Below are positions 8,818 to 18,965 of a stretch of 64,000 nucleotides of DNA, piece after piece (the first letter of the stretch is position 1; each line of letters opens with the position of its first letter). The stretch comes from Bacteroidales bacterium UBA3844 (GTDB lineage: Bacteria > Bacteroidota > Bacteroidia > Bacteroidales > Paludibacteraceae), in assembly GCA_002392915.1 (NCBI GenBank), contig DGHQ01000049.1:1-64000 (forward strand), written 5' to 3'. A program made the position numbers and the translations under genes. The notes under the pieces are model-generated. The model made no database searches and was not told the origin of the DNA. It saw nothing but the letters and a program-made list of their open reading frames with translations.

Positions 8818-11244
8818 TTATTTCACCACAACCTTATATTCCGCATCTTTCACCACCACATTATATACGTCGGATGAAAGCGGACTCAGATTCAAATATC
8901 CGCCAATGATCGTTTTCTCCATCACCATCTTGCCATTGTTATCGTAGACGGTAACGATTCCATCATAGAGATTGCCATCCGCGTCGCTTATATACAGATC
9001 TCCATCAGTTGGGTTTGGATAAACCGACTGTTTGCCAGCATTCACGTCTGCCACATCGGTAGGATCTTTCACCTCTATATAACCTGTATATGTGGCTTCC
9101 GGATCCGCATCACTTACAGTTGTGACTGTCCAATTATATATTCCATCGACAGTTGGCGTTCCACTGAAGTAGATATTCTTCGAAGCCTGGTCTATCCTCG
9201 TCTCTATTCCCTCTGGAGCGTTCGGTTCCCAAGTGATGTTGACGGTGGACGCTCCACCCCATGTCAGATTATATTCAGCGATAGGATTATTGACATACAC
9301 AGTCTGTTTGCTTGATCCGCCTCCATGTTTTGTCAGAGTAGGCTCCACCATATTGCGAAGCTTCTTGTAATATTCAATTGGGCTGTAACCCAAGTGAGGA
9401 GGCTGGTTGTAGCCGCAGTGCTCCCAAGCCACAGCCATATCGTATGTGTGGTCGTCACGTAGCCAAGGAAGCTTATAGTCGCTCGGCATTGTTGTCGTGT
9501 AGACGGTGAGATAATACTGACCATTCTGTTCTGTCCAGAATATGGACTCCTCACGCCAGTCGCCCACAAGGTCGGCCTGCAGACATGGATTGTATTTGGT
9601 AGCATTGTTGGTGTTGGCTCCCCACTGCACCTTTGCTCCGTTCACCATGATATTGTATCCGAAAGTGTATTGGCGCACCCACGTCTTATTCACATTATCC
9701 CATTTGTCGACATGACCACGGTCTGTATACTCTTCAAGCAAATCGCCGTCCCAGAAGATACGTCCGTTGATTGAACTGCTGGTTGTACTTCCGGTATGCC
9801 ACTTGGCAAACTCCTTTCCCTTGCATGTGAAAATGTTGTCACAGCTCCACTCCATCGCCTCAGCTCCATCGTATGTGCTGTCGCAGTCGAGAATCAAGCC
9901 ACGGCCTGTATCGCCTCCCGTCTGGGCTTTTGAGAACATCTCTCTTCCTGTACGGGCATCAAACATAGCGCAATCATATTTGGCTGTCGTCTCCTCTGTG
10001 ATCATGAAATATTCCATTCCTTCATTAGACGGATCAAACTCACCCAAGTGAGTGGCGTCTCCATGACCCAAACCTGTGCTCCAAAGAGTTTTGCCATCGT
10101 GGTCGAGACATGCCGCGCCGACGATGATCTCATCAAATCCGTCGTTGTCCACATCACCACAAGTGACACTGTGGGCTCCTTGTGCATAGATTCCCTGTCC
10201 CGGTCTGTCAGAGGTGTGTCTCCACAGAGTGCTCAACGAGTTTCCATCCCAAGTGTATGCCGCAGCATATGAATATGTATAGATTCCACGTGTAGTCACA
10301 GCACATGGTTTTGCCTTTCCATTCACGTCGAGGAACGCCACACAACCTTTCATCCAGTTGCCACGGTGTCCGTAAGTGTTGCCATCAGAATTTGTAGGAC
10401 GGTCATCCCAGTCGGACTGGATATTGAAGTATGGCCAATAGTCGATTGTAGCCAACTCCTCACCATTCTTTCCGCTGAAACATGTGATCCACTCCGGACC
10501 GCCGTCTGTAATAACCCCAGACTTGTTGATTGAAGAGTGGTTTGGATTAGATCCAGCAGCCGCACCCTTGCTAAGGAAATTGCCCTTTCCATCTTTTGTG
10601 CCAGGAGCAGTCTTCGTGATCAGCTCTCCATAACCGTCGCCATCAAAATCGTAGCAAAGGAAAGTGCAGCGGCATCCGCTCAAGATATTCGGACCAAGGT
10701 TCACTCGCCACACCAAAGTGCCGTCCAGTTTCAAGCAGTCCAAAATAGGAGGAGCAGTTGGAGTGGCCAAAGCACCCTCACCTGCCGACCAGCACATGAT
10801 GATTTCCTGCTCACCGTCGCCATCCATATCGTATGCCGAACAATCGTATGGCTGATATGTCACCACATCACCACTTGGCAGTCTGTATGTGCCCGGATGA
10901 TTAAGTTTGATATGATGGTATGGATATGCGTCTACTTTGACTCCTGATTGGGAATCAATCACGTCGCCAGCCTTATTCAAAACCTCAAGCGAGAATGTCG
11001 ATTTGGCATAATTCGATGAAAGCGACGTGTTGGTACGATCCTTGGATGAGAACACAAGATTTCCGTCCGCATACAGATTGTATGTGGTAGATTTCGGAGA
11101 ATCCGTCGCACGCATACGCCAGCTTACGAACACATTTCCGTCCGAACATGCCCATAGTCCACGGTTGTCTTTGGCTTGGACTGTCCCTAACCCTAATGTG
11201 CTCAACAGTAAAGCAGAGAAAAGATTCTTTGTTGTATTTTTCAT
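8818..11244 (-). CDS. secreted rhamnogalacturonan lyase (PL11-like) with type IX sorting tail
   Basis: This 808-residue protein has a signal peptide (residues 1-24). Residues about 25-640 match polysaccharide lyase family 11 (YesW/YesX type), with repeated calcium-binding-like motifs such as YDFDGDGYGE and DVDNDGFDEIIVG from the beta-propeller and the GLGHGDATHLG segment. This family cleaves the rhamnogalacturonan I backbone of pectin by beta-elimination. An Ig-like region follows (about 650-735), then a tail (about 740-808) with VYPNPTDGDLYI, a typical type IX secretion C-terminal signal. It is probably secreted or surface-attached. It is not next to SusC/SusD genes in the window; its own neighbours are the CotH genes upstream. 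Confidence 0.9.
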   Translation of the reverse strand: MKNTTKNLFSALLLSTLGLGTVQAKDNRGLWACSDGNVFVSWRMRATDSPKSTTYNLYADGNLVFSSKDRTNTSLSSNYAKSTFSLEVLNKAGDVIDSQSGVKVDAYPYHHIKLNHPGTYRLPSGDVVTYQPYDCSAYDMDGDGEQEIIMCWSAGEGALATPTAPPILDCLKLDGTLVWRVNLGPNILSGCRCTFLCYDFDGDGYGELITKTAPGTKDGKGNFLSKGAAAGSNPNHSSINKSGVITDGGPEWITCFSGKNGEELATIDYWPYFNIQSDWDDRPTNSDGNTYGHRGNWMKGCVAFLDVNGKAKPCAVTTRGIYTYSYAAAYTWDGNSLSTLWRHTSDRPGQGIYAQGAHSVTCGDVDNDGFDEIIVGAACLDHDGKTLWSTGLGHGDATHLGEFDPSNEGMEYFMITEETTAKYDCAMFDARTGREMFSKAQTGGDTGRGLILDCDSTYDGAEAMEWSCDNIFTCKGKEFAKWHTGSTTSSSINGRIFWDGDLLEEYTDRGHVDKWDNVNKTWVRQYTFGYNIMVNGAKVQWGANTNNATKYNPCLQADLVGDWREESIFWTEQNGQYYLTVYTTTMPSDYKLPWLRDDHTYDMAVAWEHCGYNQPPHLGYSPIEYYKKLRNMVEPTLTKHGGGSSKQTVYVNNPIAEYNLTWGGASTVNITWEPNAPEGIETRIDQASKNIYFSGTPTVDGIYNWTVTTVSDADPEATYTGYIEVKDPTDVADVNAGKQSVYPNPTDGDLYISDADGNLYDGIVTVYDNNGKMVMEKTIIGGYLNLSPLSSDVYNVVVKDAEYKVVVK

Positions 11245-11374
11245 GTTATCCTAAGTTTTCAGTTTATGCTTGCTAATATATAGAAGTTTCCTGAAAAACC
11301 TCTCCATCTAATCAGTTATTTCATTGTATAATACGAATTTCGATGCTGAATGGGAAATTCATAACGTATAAAAA

Positions 11375-11401
11375 TAGAGACGCGGCATAACCACGTCTCT
11401 A
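11375..11401. repeat. GTAGAGACG-type palindromic repeat
   Basis: TAGAGACG...CGTCTCTA flanks an 11-base centre. It lies in the gap between the CotH gene end and the lyase gene start on the minus strand and could serve as a terminator. It is one of about ten copies in the window. Confidence 0.75.
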
Positions 11402-11451
11402 TCATAAAACTTTATTTTCTCCATCATCCGAACAACAATGGGAAATATCAA

Positions 11452-14400
11452 TTAAAACTTGTTAACTTCCCTCACAAACCACTGCATACGTGACTTAACG
11501 AAATCCTTCAAATCACTCATGCTCTTGCGGTAAGACTCTGGCGTTGTGGCAGAAGATCCACCTCCACCCTGACCAGGCCAGCCTCCAAACATGCCTCCTC
11601 CAAACATACCTCCTCCAGATCCGTATCCGATCTTATTGGCTGTCGCAGACAATAACAAATATTCTGTATTCTCGTCGATATAGGCAAGGATCTCATCCAA
11701 ATGTGAATTGATATCAAGCACTTTCTCTTTCAACATCTGCTTGAATGCCGGCATCTTGATAAATTCACCAAACCAGCTTGTGCAAGTTGTTCCATTTCTA
11801 GGTTGTGAGATTGGGTTGGTAGTGATGTAGTAGCCCTCTATATCGTTGTAGCCTCCCATAGCTCCAAACGGATTGCCTCCCCAGGCAATGTCGAAATCCC
11901 ACATCGGACCCATCTTTATAGTACCGTCTTCCATGATGGTGAAATAGCAACTTGTGTGCATATTTCCGTCGACATCACGCGACCACTCCTTTACTAGATA
12001 CCAGTCGACGAAGCTTTCCAAATCTATCATACTCATCAAAGAATTGTAGTCGCCGCCATATAGTGCCGACTCAAATTTCTCGATGATGCTCTTCACATTA
12101 TTATACTCTTGTGAATTAGGTTGCAATTCCGGATCCTTAGTGAAGAAAGCATTGTGAGATTTCGGACCTTCAATCGATCCGTTGCCCAATCCTGCCTTGA
12201 TATCGGCTTCAATCAGATATTCTCCATTCACACGATTGTCGTTGATCTTTGCCTGCTCACATAAATAATAGTTGCCCTTATGAACTCCATTCAACACCAA
12301 TTCCGCATTGTATCCGCTTGGCACCCAATCCTGGTTGGTGTATCTCTTGCCTATGTAGTTCGACATTGCGTTGCGGATGAAAGTGGCATCGTAGAAGTTT
12401 GCCATCAACACCCAACGTTTATGCTCAAGCATACCCAAGACACGAGCTTTCTTATTAAGTTTCACAGCATACGGACGTTTTTCTGTCGTAGCGTCCCAAG
12501 TGGAATTTCCACGTCCTTTCACCTGTGCCATATCTGGCGCAGCATCATAGTTGACCGTTCCATCTGCTTCATACACAGTGAATTGTGTATTGTCGAGCCA
12601 TGTTGTTTTGTCTGTTATATTTTTGTTGCCTTGTGTGGTGAGATATACGACAGGCAAACCGCTATTGTAGATGCATACCGTATATGTGCGCACATCACCG
12701 TTGCTTGCCACCACTTTGAATTGCTGTGGTTTAAGGTAGTAGACGGTGCTCTTTCCGCTTTGGATCTCCTCACCATTGCAATACACTTTCGCTCCATTAG
12801 CTACTGTGAAGTCTGCCTTCAGATTAAAGTCGACCAAGTAAGGCACGAATATTTTCACACTGTCGTTTGCGATTGTTGCGGAATAATCCTCAAGCAAAGC
12901 ATTTCCGTTGGAACTCTTCTTGATGTCGAACGATTTGATTTCGTTGTTGCTTGAAGCCCTGTCTGCCTTCGCGCACTTGCAAATTCCGTCGCTTACAGAC
13001 GACAACCAAGAGTATCTATTTTTTATCCAAGATGTTAGCGACGACGCTTCACTGCCCAGACTCTTATTGTTGTTCCACAATGCAGCGTTGGATTCTGCGG
13101 AAAGGGAAATCATATCTTTATAATCCTCTATTGCTGAAGTGATGACACTCTCTGTGGAAGCGATCTCCTTGAAACGGTTGCAAACTGCCGATGAGAAATC
13201 CACATCCTGCATCATCTTCTCACACCATCCGGCATTAATCGTTGAGAAGCCTTCGTACGACTGTCCATTGTTGCCAAGCCATTCTTCGTTTGAGAAGATT
13301 GGAGACATCGCTATCTTACCGTCTGTTGTGATACGGAAATAGCAGTCTTTCTTAAATAAGTGTTCATTTTTGCATATCTCGTTAGCCCAAATCCAGTCGA
13401 CGAAACTGTTCTCATCTATGTAGGAATCAAACGATTTGCCACCGTAAAGAGCAGACTCAAATTTGTTGACAGCGGTTTTCGCGTTTTCCATCTCCTTCGA
13501 CGCATCATCTTCAGCCGAGTCTACCAGACGAATCTTTGTTCCCTTATCTGATACGAACCACACATCGTCTGCCTCAATATCATCTGTGATTTCCCACACT
13601 GCGTCTTCCTTCACTCTTCCTTCTGACACACGTATCTGCTCACAAAGCAAATATGTGCCGAGATGTCTGTCGCCCATCACCACCTCAACAAACTCAGACG
13701 ATGGTGTCCACGACATTCCCGTCAACTCTTTTCCAAGGTCGAATCCAACTTTAGCACGAAGCATAGAGGCATCATCCACATTCGAGAGAAGAATCCAGCG
13801 CTTGTTTTTTGTCATGTCGCCCAACGCTGTTTTCTTGCTACATTTGATGTTGAAATCTCGTTTTGTGTGAGAATCTTGACCTCCCTTAGGCTTTATTTCA
13901 GCAGTTGTCTTAGCAAGTGTTTTTCCATTTGCAGAGGTCATCGTCAACGGATATTCTCCGTTCCACACCTTCGAAGCCATATCAGCAGGGCCATCAATAC
14001 GGATGATTGGCAAACCGCTGTTGTATACCTTCACTGTATATGTGTGTATATTGCCGTCATTATCAACCACCTTGTATTCGACATCACCATTATAGACATT
14101 GCCGCTCACACCGCTCTTTTGCTGTATGCCATTGACATAAACCGTTCCCGTAGCTGTAAAAGATGCTTTGATGGCACCTCCATCATAATAAGGAATGAAG
14201 ACACTAATCTCATCTCCTTTGATTTTGCCATCACTATAATCAAATATTTTGCCATTATTGCATTCCGTTCTGAATGAGAACGATTTGATCTCATTTCCCG
14301 ACGTCTTTTTGTCAGCTTTGTTGAAATCTATAGCACTGCGGGAAAAAGTTATCTCCTTCATTTCTGAAATTGGATATTCCAAGTCGAACGACTGAGTGTT

Positions 14401-14526
14401 TCCCTCTATGTTAAAATTATTGACATTGCCGACTTTATAACTATCTCCACCAAAATCAACTGTTTGACCTTGGATTGTGCCCGCCACTGAAAGTAGCGAG
14501 GCTATCGCATATATCGTTTTTTTCAT
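11452..14526 (-). CDS. secreted double CotH-domain protein (one intact, one degenerate kinase-like half)
   Basis: The 1024-residue protein starts with a signal peptide (residues 1-20) and contains two CotH-like halves, each preceded by strand-rich domains with the phrase YNSGLP. The C-terminal half (about 630-1010) has KGRGNSTWD, NFYDATFIRNAM and WDFDIAWG (W876, D877, D879), which matches the metal-binding DFD/DFN motif of CotH kinases. The N-terminal half (about 180-540) keeps KRWILLSNVDDASMLR but has no WDFD at the matching place, so it is probably inactive. A Gly/Met/Phe-rich loop (GGGMFGGG, near 958-975) interrupts the end. CotH proteins phosphorylate secreted proteins in spore formers; the substrate here is unknown. 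It is the third gene of a tight minus-strand cluster. Confidence 0.8.
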   Translation of the reverse strand: MKKTIYAIASLLSVAGTIQGQTVDFGGDSYKVGNVNNFNIEGNTQSFDLEYPISEMKEITFSRSAIDFNKADKKTSGNEIKSFSFRTECNNGKIFDYSDGKIKGDEISVFIPYYDGGAIKASFTATGTVYVNGIQQKSGVSGNVYNGDVEYKVVDNDGNIHTYTVKVYNSGLPIIRIDGPADMASKVWNGEYPLTMTSANGKTLAKTTAEIKPKGGQDSHTKRDFNIKCSKKTALGDMTKNKRWILLSNVDDASMLRAKVGFDLGKELTGMSWTPSSEFVEVVMGDRHLGTYLLCEQIRVSEGRVKEDAVWEITDDIEADDVWFVSDKGTKIRLVDSAEDDASKEMENAKTAVNKFESALYGGKSFDSYIDENSFVDWIWANEICKNEHLFKKDCYFRITTDGKIAMSPIFSNEEWLGNNGQSYEGFSTINAGWCEKMMQDVDFSSAVCNRFKEIASTESVITSAIEDYKDMISLSAESNAALWNNNKSLGSEASSLTSWIKNRYSWLSSVSDGICKCAKADRASSNNEIKSFDIKKSSNGNALLEDYSATIANDSVKIFVPYLVDFNLKADFTVANGAKVYCNGEEIQSGKSTVYYLKPQQFKVVASNGDVRTYTVCIYNSGLPVVYLTTQGNKNITDKTTWLDNTQFTVYEADGTVNYDAAPDMAQVKGRGNSTWDATTEKRPYAVKLNKKARVLGMLEHKRWVLMANFYDATFIRNAMSNYIGKRYTNQDWVPSGYNAELVLNGVHKGNYYLCEQAKINDNRVNGEYLIEADIKAGLGNGSIEGPKSHNAFFTKDPELQPNSQEYNNVKSIIEKFESALYGGDYNSLMSMIDLESFVDWYLVKEWSRDVDGNMHTSCYFTIMEDGTIKMGPMWDFDIAWGGNPFGAMGGYNDIEGYYITTNPISQPRNGTTCTSWFGEFIKMPAFKQMLKEKVLDINSHLDEILAYIDENTEYLLLSATANKIGYGSGGGMFGGGMFGGWPGQGGGGSSATTPESYRKSMSDLKDFVKSRMQWFVREVNKF

Positions 14527-14544
14527 GATCGTTTCATTTATCCG

Positions 14545-16080
14545 TTATTTCCACTCACTTGACAACCATTTGATTCTTGCCGACAACCAATCCTTCAGAT
14601 TAGCAATCTCATTTTTGTAAGTCTCTCTATTATAAGAAGATGAATAAGAGTTGGCAAGAGCATCACCGACATTCTGATCCGCCTTCTTGTCTATCCAAGC
14701 GAGGATGTCAGTTTCAGCCGACTTGACCTTCTCGAAAGCCTTCTTCAACGCGGAGTTGAAATCCGAATCATCTTTCAACAGAGAGACCCAGTTTCTATCG
14801 TAGGCAGTGAATCCTTCCGTATCGGAATCAGCATTGAAAGCCTTTGCTGATTGGGTAGACGGAATAAAATGAATCTTTTTGTCGTCGTCCATATATATAT
14901 ATGTGTCACTTCCGAATGACTTGTCATTTTTTGCGATTTCATTTATCACCGTCCATTCAGCCACACTCTGGATGTCGAGCATCGAGTGCACCTGGCTCCA
15001 CTTTTTAGCGGCGATCGCCTGCTCAAGTTTCTCCACCACTTCACGCGTACGAACAAGTTTCGCGCCATCCATACCGGTGTTAGGATCCTTCATAATGAAG
15101 ACGGAATTGAAAAGTTGGCTTCGGAAGTAGTCGTCTCCTTCATCAGGAGCGTCTTCAATGCACATCACAATTCCTTCCTCCACTCTTCCCTTGCAGACAC
15201 GAGGCTGCTCAGAAATCAAATAGCATCCCATATATGCATCGTCCATAACAAGGACAACTTTCTTTGCCTGTGGATTCCACGATCCGCTGACGCGATTAGC
15301 TATCTCGTAGCCAAGCAAACCACGTATGCAGGCATGATCACCAGCATTGGCTTCAAGAGTCCAGCGTTTGTTTTTGGTGATATTGAGAATCTCTTGTTTG
15401 CTGTCAAACTTGATGTTGAAACTGTTTTTCTTACCTGAATCATAACTGTCTCCTTTCACCTTGATTTTGCAAGCATCAAGGCTCTTTCCATCCACCGAGA
15501 TTGATTTCAGATCCGACCAATCTGTTGACAAACCATTAGTTTTGAGCTCAATAATCGGGCAAGACGGAGTGACAGCGTCAAAATGATAAGTGCGGACGTC
15601 ACCATTATAAGCAACCACTTTCACCTCTATATTTTTACCAATCTTTACCTCGTCGCCCTCTTTCCACGCCTTACCATTTATAAAAATGTATGAGCCGGAC
15701 GTAGAGAATGATGGGACAAATGATTCTGTCTTAGGTAGAAGGGGAATAATCGGATTAGCACCGTCTGCAAAAGAGGCATAAACTTTTATTTCTTTTGTCT
15801 CTGCAGACATTGAGAAAAGCTGATTGAATGGCTGGGGTTTATCACTCGCCTTCAAGTCGACATCCTTTTCTGACACCGTCTCCGAAAAAGAGAGGTTTTT
15901 CACGTCATCCGATGAATACGACAGATGAAAAACCTGCTGGTTGGGTTCGCTCATCATTGAGTCGACAGCCTCCATAGGAAGAGAGATTGTCTTATTGTTT
16001 GTAAAAGTCACCTTAACTTCCCCTTGCGAAAAAGCAAGAAGAGGAACACAAGCTGAAAAAGTAAGTAAAAATTTTTTCAT
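14545..16080 (-). CDS. secreted CotH-like protein, degenerate
   Basis: From the ATG at 16080 the product is 511 residues with a signal peptide (about 1-18). Its layout mirrors half of the downstream 1024-residue protein: an N-terminal strand-rich region, a short Ig-like part (GDVRTYHFD...SCPIIELK), and a CotH-like region with KNKRWTLEANAGDHACIRG and YMGCYLISEQPR. I see no DFD/DFN metal motif, so it is probably a catalytically dead homologue with a binding role. Its ATG overlaps the stop of the preceding gene (ATGA), which shows translational coupling and fixes the start. An earlier in-frame start at 16140 lies inside that gene and is unlikely. Confidence 0.75.
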   Translation of the reverse strand: MKKFLLTFSACVPLLAFSQGEVKVTFTNNKTISLPMEAVDSMMSEPNQQVFHLSYSSDDVKNLSFSETVSEKDVDLKASDKPQPFNQLFSMSAETKEIKVYASFADGANPIIPLLPKTESFVPSFSTSGSYIFINGKAWKEGDEVKIGKNIEVKVVAYNGDVRTYHFDAVTPSCPIIELKTNGLSTDWSDLKSISVDGKSLDACKIKVKGDSYDSGKKNSFNIKFDSKQEILNITKNKRWTLEANAGDHACIRGLLGYEIANRVSGSWNPQAKKVVLVMDDAYMGCYLISEQPRVCKGRVEEGIVMCIEDAPDEGDDYFRSQLFNSVFIMKDPNTGMDGAKLVRTREVVEKLEQAIAAKKWSQVHSMLDIQSVAEWTVINEIAKNDKSFGSDTYIYMDDDKKIHFIPSTQSAKAFNADSDTEGFTAYDRNWVSLLKDDSDFNSALKKAFEKVKSAETDILAWIDKKADQNVGDALANSYSSSYNRETYKNEIANLKDWLSARIKWLSSEWK

Positions 16081-16547
16081 TTCTTGATAATTTTGAAGGG
16101 TTTCGCATTCACTTTGATTAGATAGACACCTGGCGCCCAACTGCTTACGTTGATTTTGGCTTCATCAGAACCAGACACTCGTGTCTTGCTCAATAATTTT
16201 CCATCATTACTGAACACCTCCACTTCAGAAGCGGAAGGAGAAGAGACGAAGATAGCGTCGGACGCAAGGGAAGGATAGACGGAAGTGCCATTGTCGGAGT
16301 CGACAGACGCAACACCGCTCGCATTGCCGTCAAAAGAGATTTTCTCCACATCATCAAGATCATATTCCTGATACAAACCAGATGTTTTGATGAACAGAGC
16401 ATTAGCAGAAGTCCAGTAAACTGGTTTTTCCGCCAGAGCATACGTTATTGATTCCTTGCTTTTTAGAATCACCTTTAGATTATTTGCCGCACTAGCCTGC
16501 AGACAGAGCAGAACAGCAACAACTGTAAAAAATATTTGTGTTTTCAT
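16077..16547 (-). CDS. small secreted protein with type IX sorting tail
   Basis: This 156-residue protein has a signal peptide (about 1-20), a short strand-rich middle with the LDDVEKISFDG phrase, and a C-terminal region (SVYPSLASDAIFV ... FSNDGKLLSKTRVSGSDEAKINVSSWAPGVYLIKV ending KPFKIIKK) typical of a type A sorting domain for type IX secretion. It is the first gene of the three-gene CotH operon, joined to the next by a 4-base overlap. The VEKISFD/VKNLSFS phrases are shared in style with the CotH proteins, which suggests that their N-terminal regions are related. Function unknown; possibly a surface anchor or carrier for the operon. Confidence 0.75.
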   Translation of the reverse strand: MKTQIFFTVVAVLLCLQASAANNLKVILKSKESITYALAEKPVYWTSANALFIKTSGLYQEYDLDDVEKISFDGNASGVASVDSDNGTSVYPSLASDAIFVSSPSASEVEVFSNDGKLLSKTRVSGSDEAKINVSSWAPGVYLIKVNAKPFKIIKK

Positions 16548-16869
16548 AGAGAACCAAACAAGTTTAATGTGTTTATAGAGTTTTTATGTTGTAGTATGAA
16601 GTTTCATACAAAATAAATATTTGACGAGCAGACATAATGCTCCCCGTCTGAGTTGTAGTAAGAGTTATCATATTGTAATGTATTAGAATTAAGTATTAAA
16701 CTATGGTAAACTAACGCTTTAGTTTAAACCGCATCAAATTTAAACAAATTTTTAAATGGTTGTATTTTTTGATGAATTTTGTTGTCAAAATAGGCATTTA
16801 AATGAGTAAAAATGAATAATATGGTGAGATTTTGTGAAATTGTTTTGTCGTTTTTCCCAATTATTAAAT

Positions 16870-17117
16870 AACGTGAGTTCAATGAATTGTAATCTGCTGA
16901 TCATATTCCACTTTCTGATTGGATTCTCATCTCTTTTTCTCATATAAAAGCGTAGCTTTTCTCTGTAAACTTTAATTCTCTGTGGTTTTATTAATTTTAT
17001 GTGCTCGCCTACGGCTCGCACGTGGGAAGGGGTTAGGGCGTTCCGCCCTTAACAATCCTCGTTTATGACACTTCCACTGTCATTTTCTCCTATTTTTAAA
17101 TTCGTCGAATTCACGTT
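16870..17117. mobile_element. MITE-like element with AACGTGAGTTC inverted ends
   Basis: This 248-base non-coding segment starts with AACGTGAGTTC (16870-16880) and ends with GAATTCACGTT (17107-17117), imperfect inverted repeats. Most of its length matches the element at 27223-27473, including the internal block gtgctcgcctacggctcgca and the palindrome GTTAGGGC/GCCCTTAAC. The bases aaat flank both sides and could be a 4-base target duplication. It encodes no protein. The rest of the 725-base gap (16548-17274) holds AT-rich sequence and the promoter of the next gene. Confidence 0.6.
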
Positions 17118-17236
17118 AAATAGCATTTATCCTCTTACTAAACCCAAGTTGCTTTCGCAATGAAACATATTCTTAACAAAAGTTAAAAACCGGCACATTT
17201 GATAATTTGTTTCTAGCATCCCAAAGGATTTTTTTG

Positions 17237-17244
17237 TATCTTTG
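17237..17244 (+). promoter_or_regulatory. -7 box TATCTTTG of the 17275 lipoprotein gene
   Basis: This matches the TAnnTTTG consensus and lies 30 bases before ATG 17275. It excludes an earlier start at 17242, which would lie inside the promoter. Confidence 0.6.
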
Positions 17245-17274
17245 CAATGTTTTAATGAAAAAATAAATCAAATT

Positions 17275-18963
17275 ATGTCAAAAACAAGCGAAAAATTTAC
17301 CTCCGTTAATAGTGGGGGGGTAAAATTAAAAAGTTTTAGTCTGACAAAAAACAGTGCAAAACTTATGGTAAATGTTTTCTGTCTGTTTTCAGTGTTTAAC
17401 GCGACAACATCCTGCACGGATGAGTTAGTGGAGGAATCCCCTGATGATTTGGGATCTGCCGAAGCGGTATCAGTCGACAACGAGAAGTTTGGCAACACCA
17501 TCATCTTGGGCAAAAAGCTCAACAATCCCTATTCTCTGAAGAATATGCAGGCGGCTTACGATTCGCTATGCATGGCATCGGGAGTGGCGACAAGATCTGT
17601 GGATATGTTGCAGCCTACACATCTTTATGTCCGTTTTCTTCCAAAAGATTCCGTCGACATCAACCGACTCGACAAGGAGAAGCTTGATTTGTTCTGTTAT
17701 CCTTTGGATTACGATGTGGAGCAGTGGGGCGACTATTACCACGATCCATCCATTCCGGCAGACCAGCCGACATGGCAATACACCAGAGTGCCGGTGGGTT
17801 ATGATTTCCCGGATGTGCAGTATGAGATATTGGACACATGTTTCATTCCGGAAGACGAGGATGAGGTGGAGACACGTATGGCAGGCAACGCTTTCTCATT
17901 GGGAGAGCTGGAGGATGCCGCTTATGAGCATTCCGGCAACGGAGACATGCTGGTGAAGGATGAATTGAGAGCCAAGCATTCCCCTTGTGGAACATTCACT
18001 GTTTACAATGATAAAACTAAGAAATATGAAGGAGTTGCCGGCATAGCTGTTAGAATGGGTAAATTTGTTAAGTGGTTTCACGTCTACACCGACAGGGACG
18101 GCTACTATTTTACAAAATCCACATTCCGAACAGACCCACACTATTGGATCTATTTCGACAACAAGAAAGGGTTCAAGATAGGATCGTGGAGCGTCTTTGC
18201 AAATGCAAGGCTATGCGCTATGGGCAAACACTCCAACAAAGGCTACAGCCATGCTTTTGAAAAAGGATCTGAAATGTGGGCTCATTGCCTTGTGAATAAT
18301 GCCACATATTATATGTATGAGAATTATGAGTCCTACATTCCTTCTGACATGAGGCTATGGGTTCTTGATAATTCTGGAAAAGGAAGTGCCGCTATGCTTG
18401 GACACAAAACAGCTTCAAAGCAGAAAATTTTGGCTGTTATGGGAGCATCATTAGGACTTGGTTCGGCAGCTGTAGAGACTCTTATCCCTGCACTAACAGC
18501 ATTAGCTCCAGATATAATAGTAGGATCTGAAGGGAAAGGTGCATGGAAACTATATGAAACGACTTGTCATGAATTAGCACATTCAATGCATTTCAAAAAG
18601 GTTGGAAAAAATTATTGGGACAAATACATTGATGGAATCATAGAGCTTAGAAACAAAGGCTTATATGGATATTCGGATAAGGATTCTAATTTTTCTGGAT
18701 ATATAGGTGTTGGGGAGACCTGGGGATATGCAATGGGATATTATATGGCCAATAAGTATTTTGGTACAAACATCAATCCTGCAGATGAATATGATTTTTG
18801 GTTTGCACCAGAAGCTACTTATTATCAAATAATTAACAATTCCAAAATTCCTCCTTTGACATTTCTTAATTGCATGGCCAGCCATTGTGTGAATTTACAT
18901 ACTTTAAACATTGCATTGTCTTGTTATGACAATAATATTTCAATGTCTTTATTTGTAAAATAG
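17275..18963 (+). CDS. putative zinc metalloprotease lipoprotein with G7 tract (in frame)
   Basis: The product is 562 residues. An unusually long N-terminal region before the hydrophobic signal contains a run of seven G (17314-17320, codons 14-16); the lipobox ATTSC puts the lipid-carrying Cys at 47. The first part of the mature protein (about 75-250) shares with the 25181 paralogue the phrases LGKK..NPYSLK, PTHLY and YHDPS, a domain of Bacteroidales surface lipoproteins. The C-terminal part has HELAH (432-436), a zincin HExxH motif, and GETWGYAMGYY with Glu481 as a possible third ligand. Substrate unknown. Three small lipoprotein genes follow on the same strand. A change in G-run length would shift the frame before the signal peptide, although an internal ATG at codon 31 might partly rescue translation. 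Confidence 0.75.
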   Translation: MSKTSEKFTSVNSGGVKLKSFSLTKNSAKLMVNVFCLFSVFNATTSCTDELVEESPDDLGSAEAVSVDNEKFGNTIILGKKLNNPYSLKNMQAAYDSLCMASGVATRSVDMLQPTHLYVRFLPKDSVDINRLDKEKLDLFCYPLDYDVEQWGDYYHDPSIPADQPTWQYTRVPVGYDFPDVQYEILDTCFIPEDEDEVETRMAGNAFSLGELEDAAYEHSGNGDMLVKDELRAKHSPCGTFTVYNDKTKKYEGVAGIAVRMGKFVKWFHVYTDRDGYYFTKSTFRTDPHYWIYFDNKKGFKIGSWSVFANARLCAMGKHSNKGYSHAFEKGSEMWAHCLVNNATYYMYENYESYIPSDMRLWVLDNSGKGSAAMLGHKTASKQKILAVMGASLGLGSAAVETLIPALTALAPDIIVGSEGKGAWKLYETTCHELAHSMHFKKVGKNYWDKYIDGIIELRNKGLYGYSDKDSNFSGYIGVGETWGYAMGYYMANKYFGTNINPADEYDFWFAPEATYYQIINNSKIPPLTFLNCMASHCVNLHTLNIALSCYDNNISMSLFVK

Positions 18964-18965
18964 TT

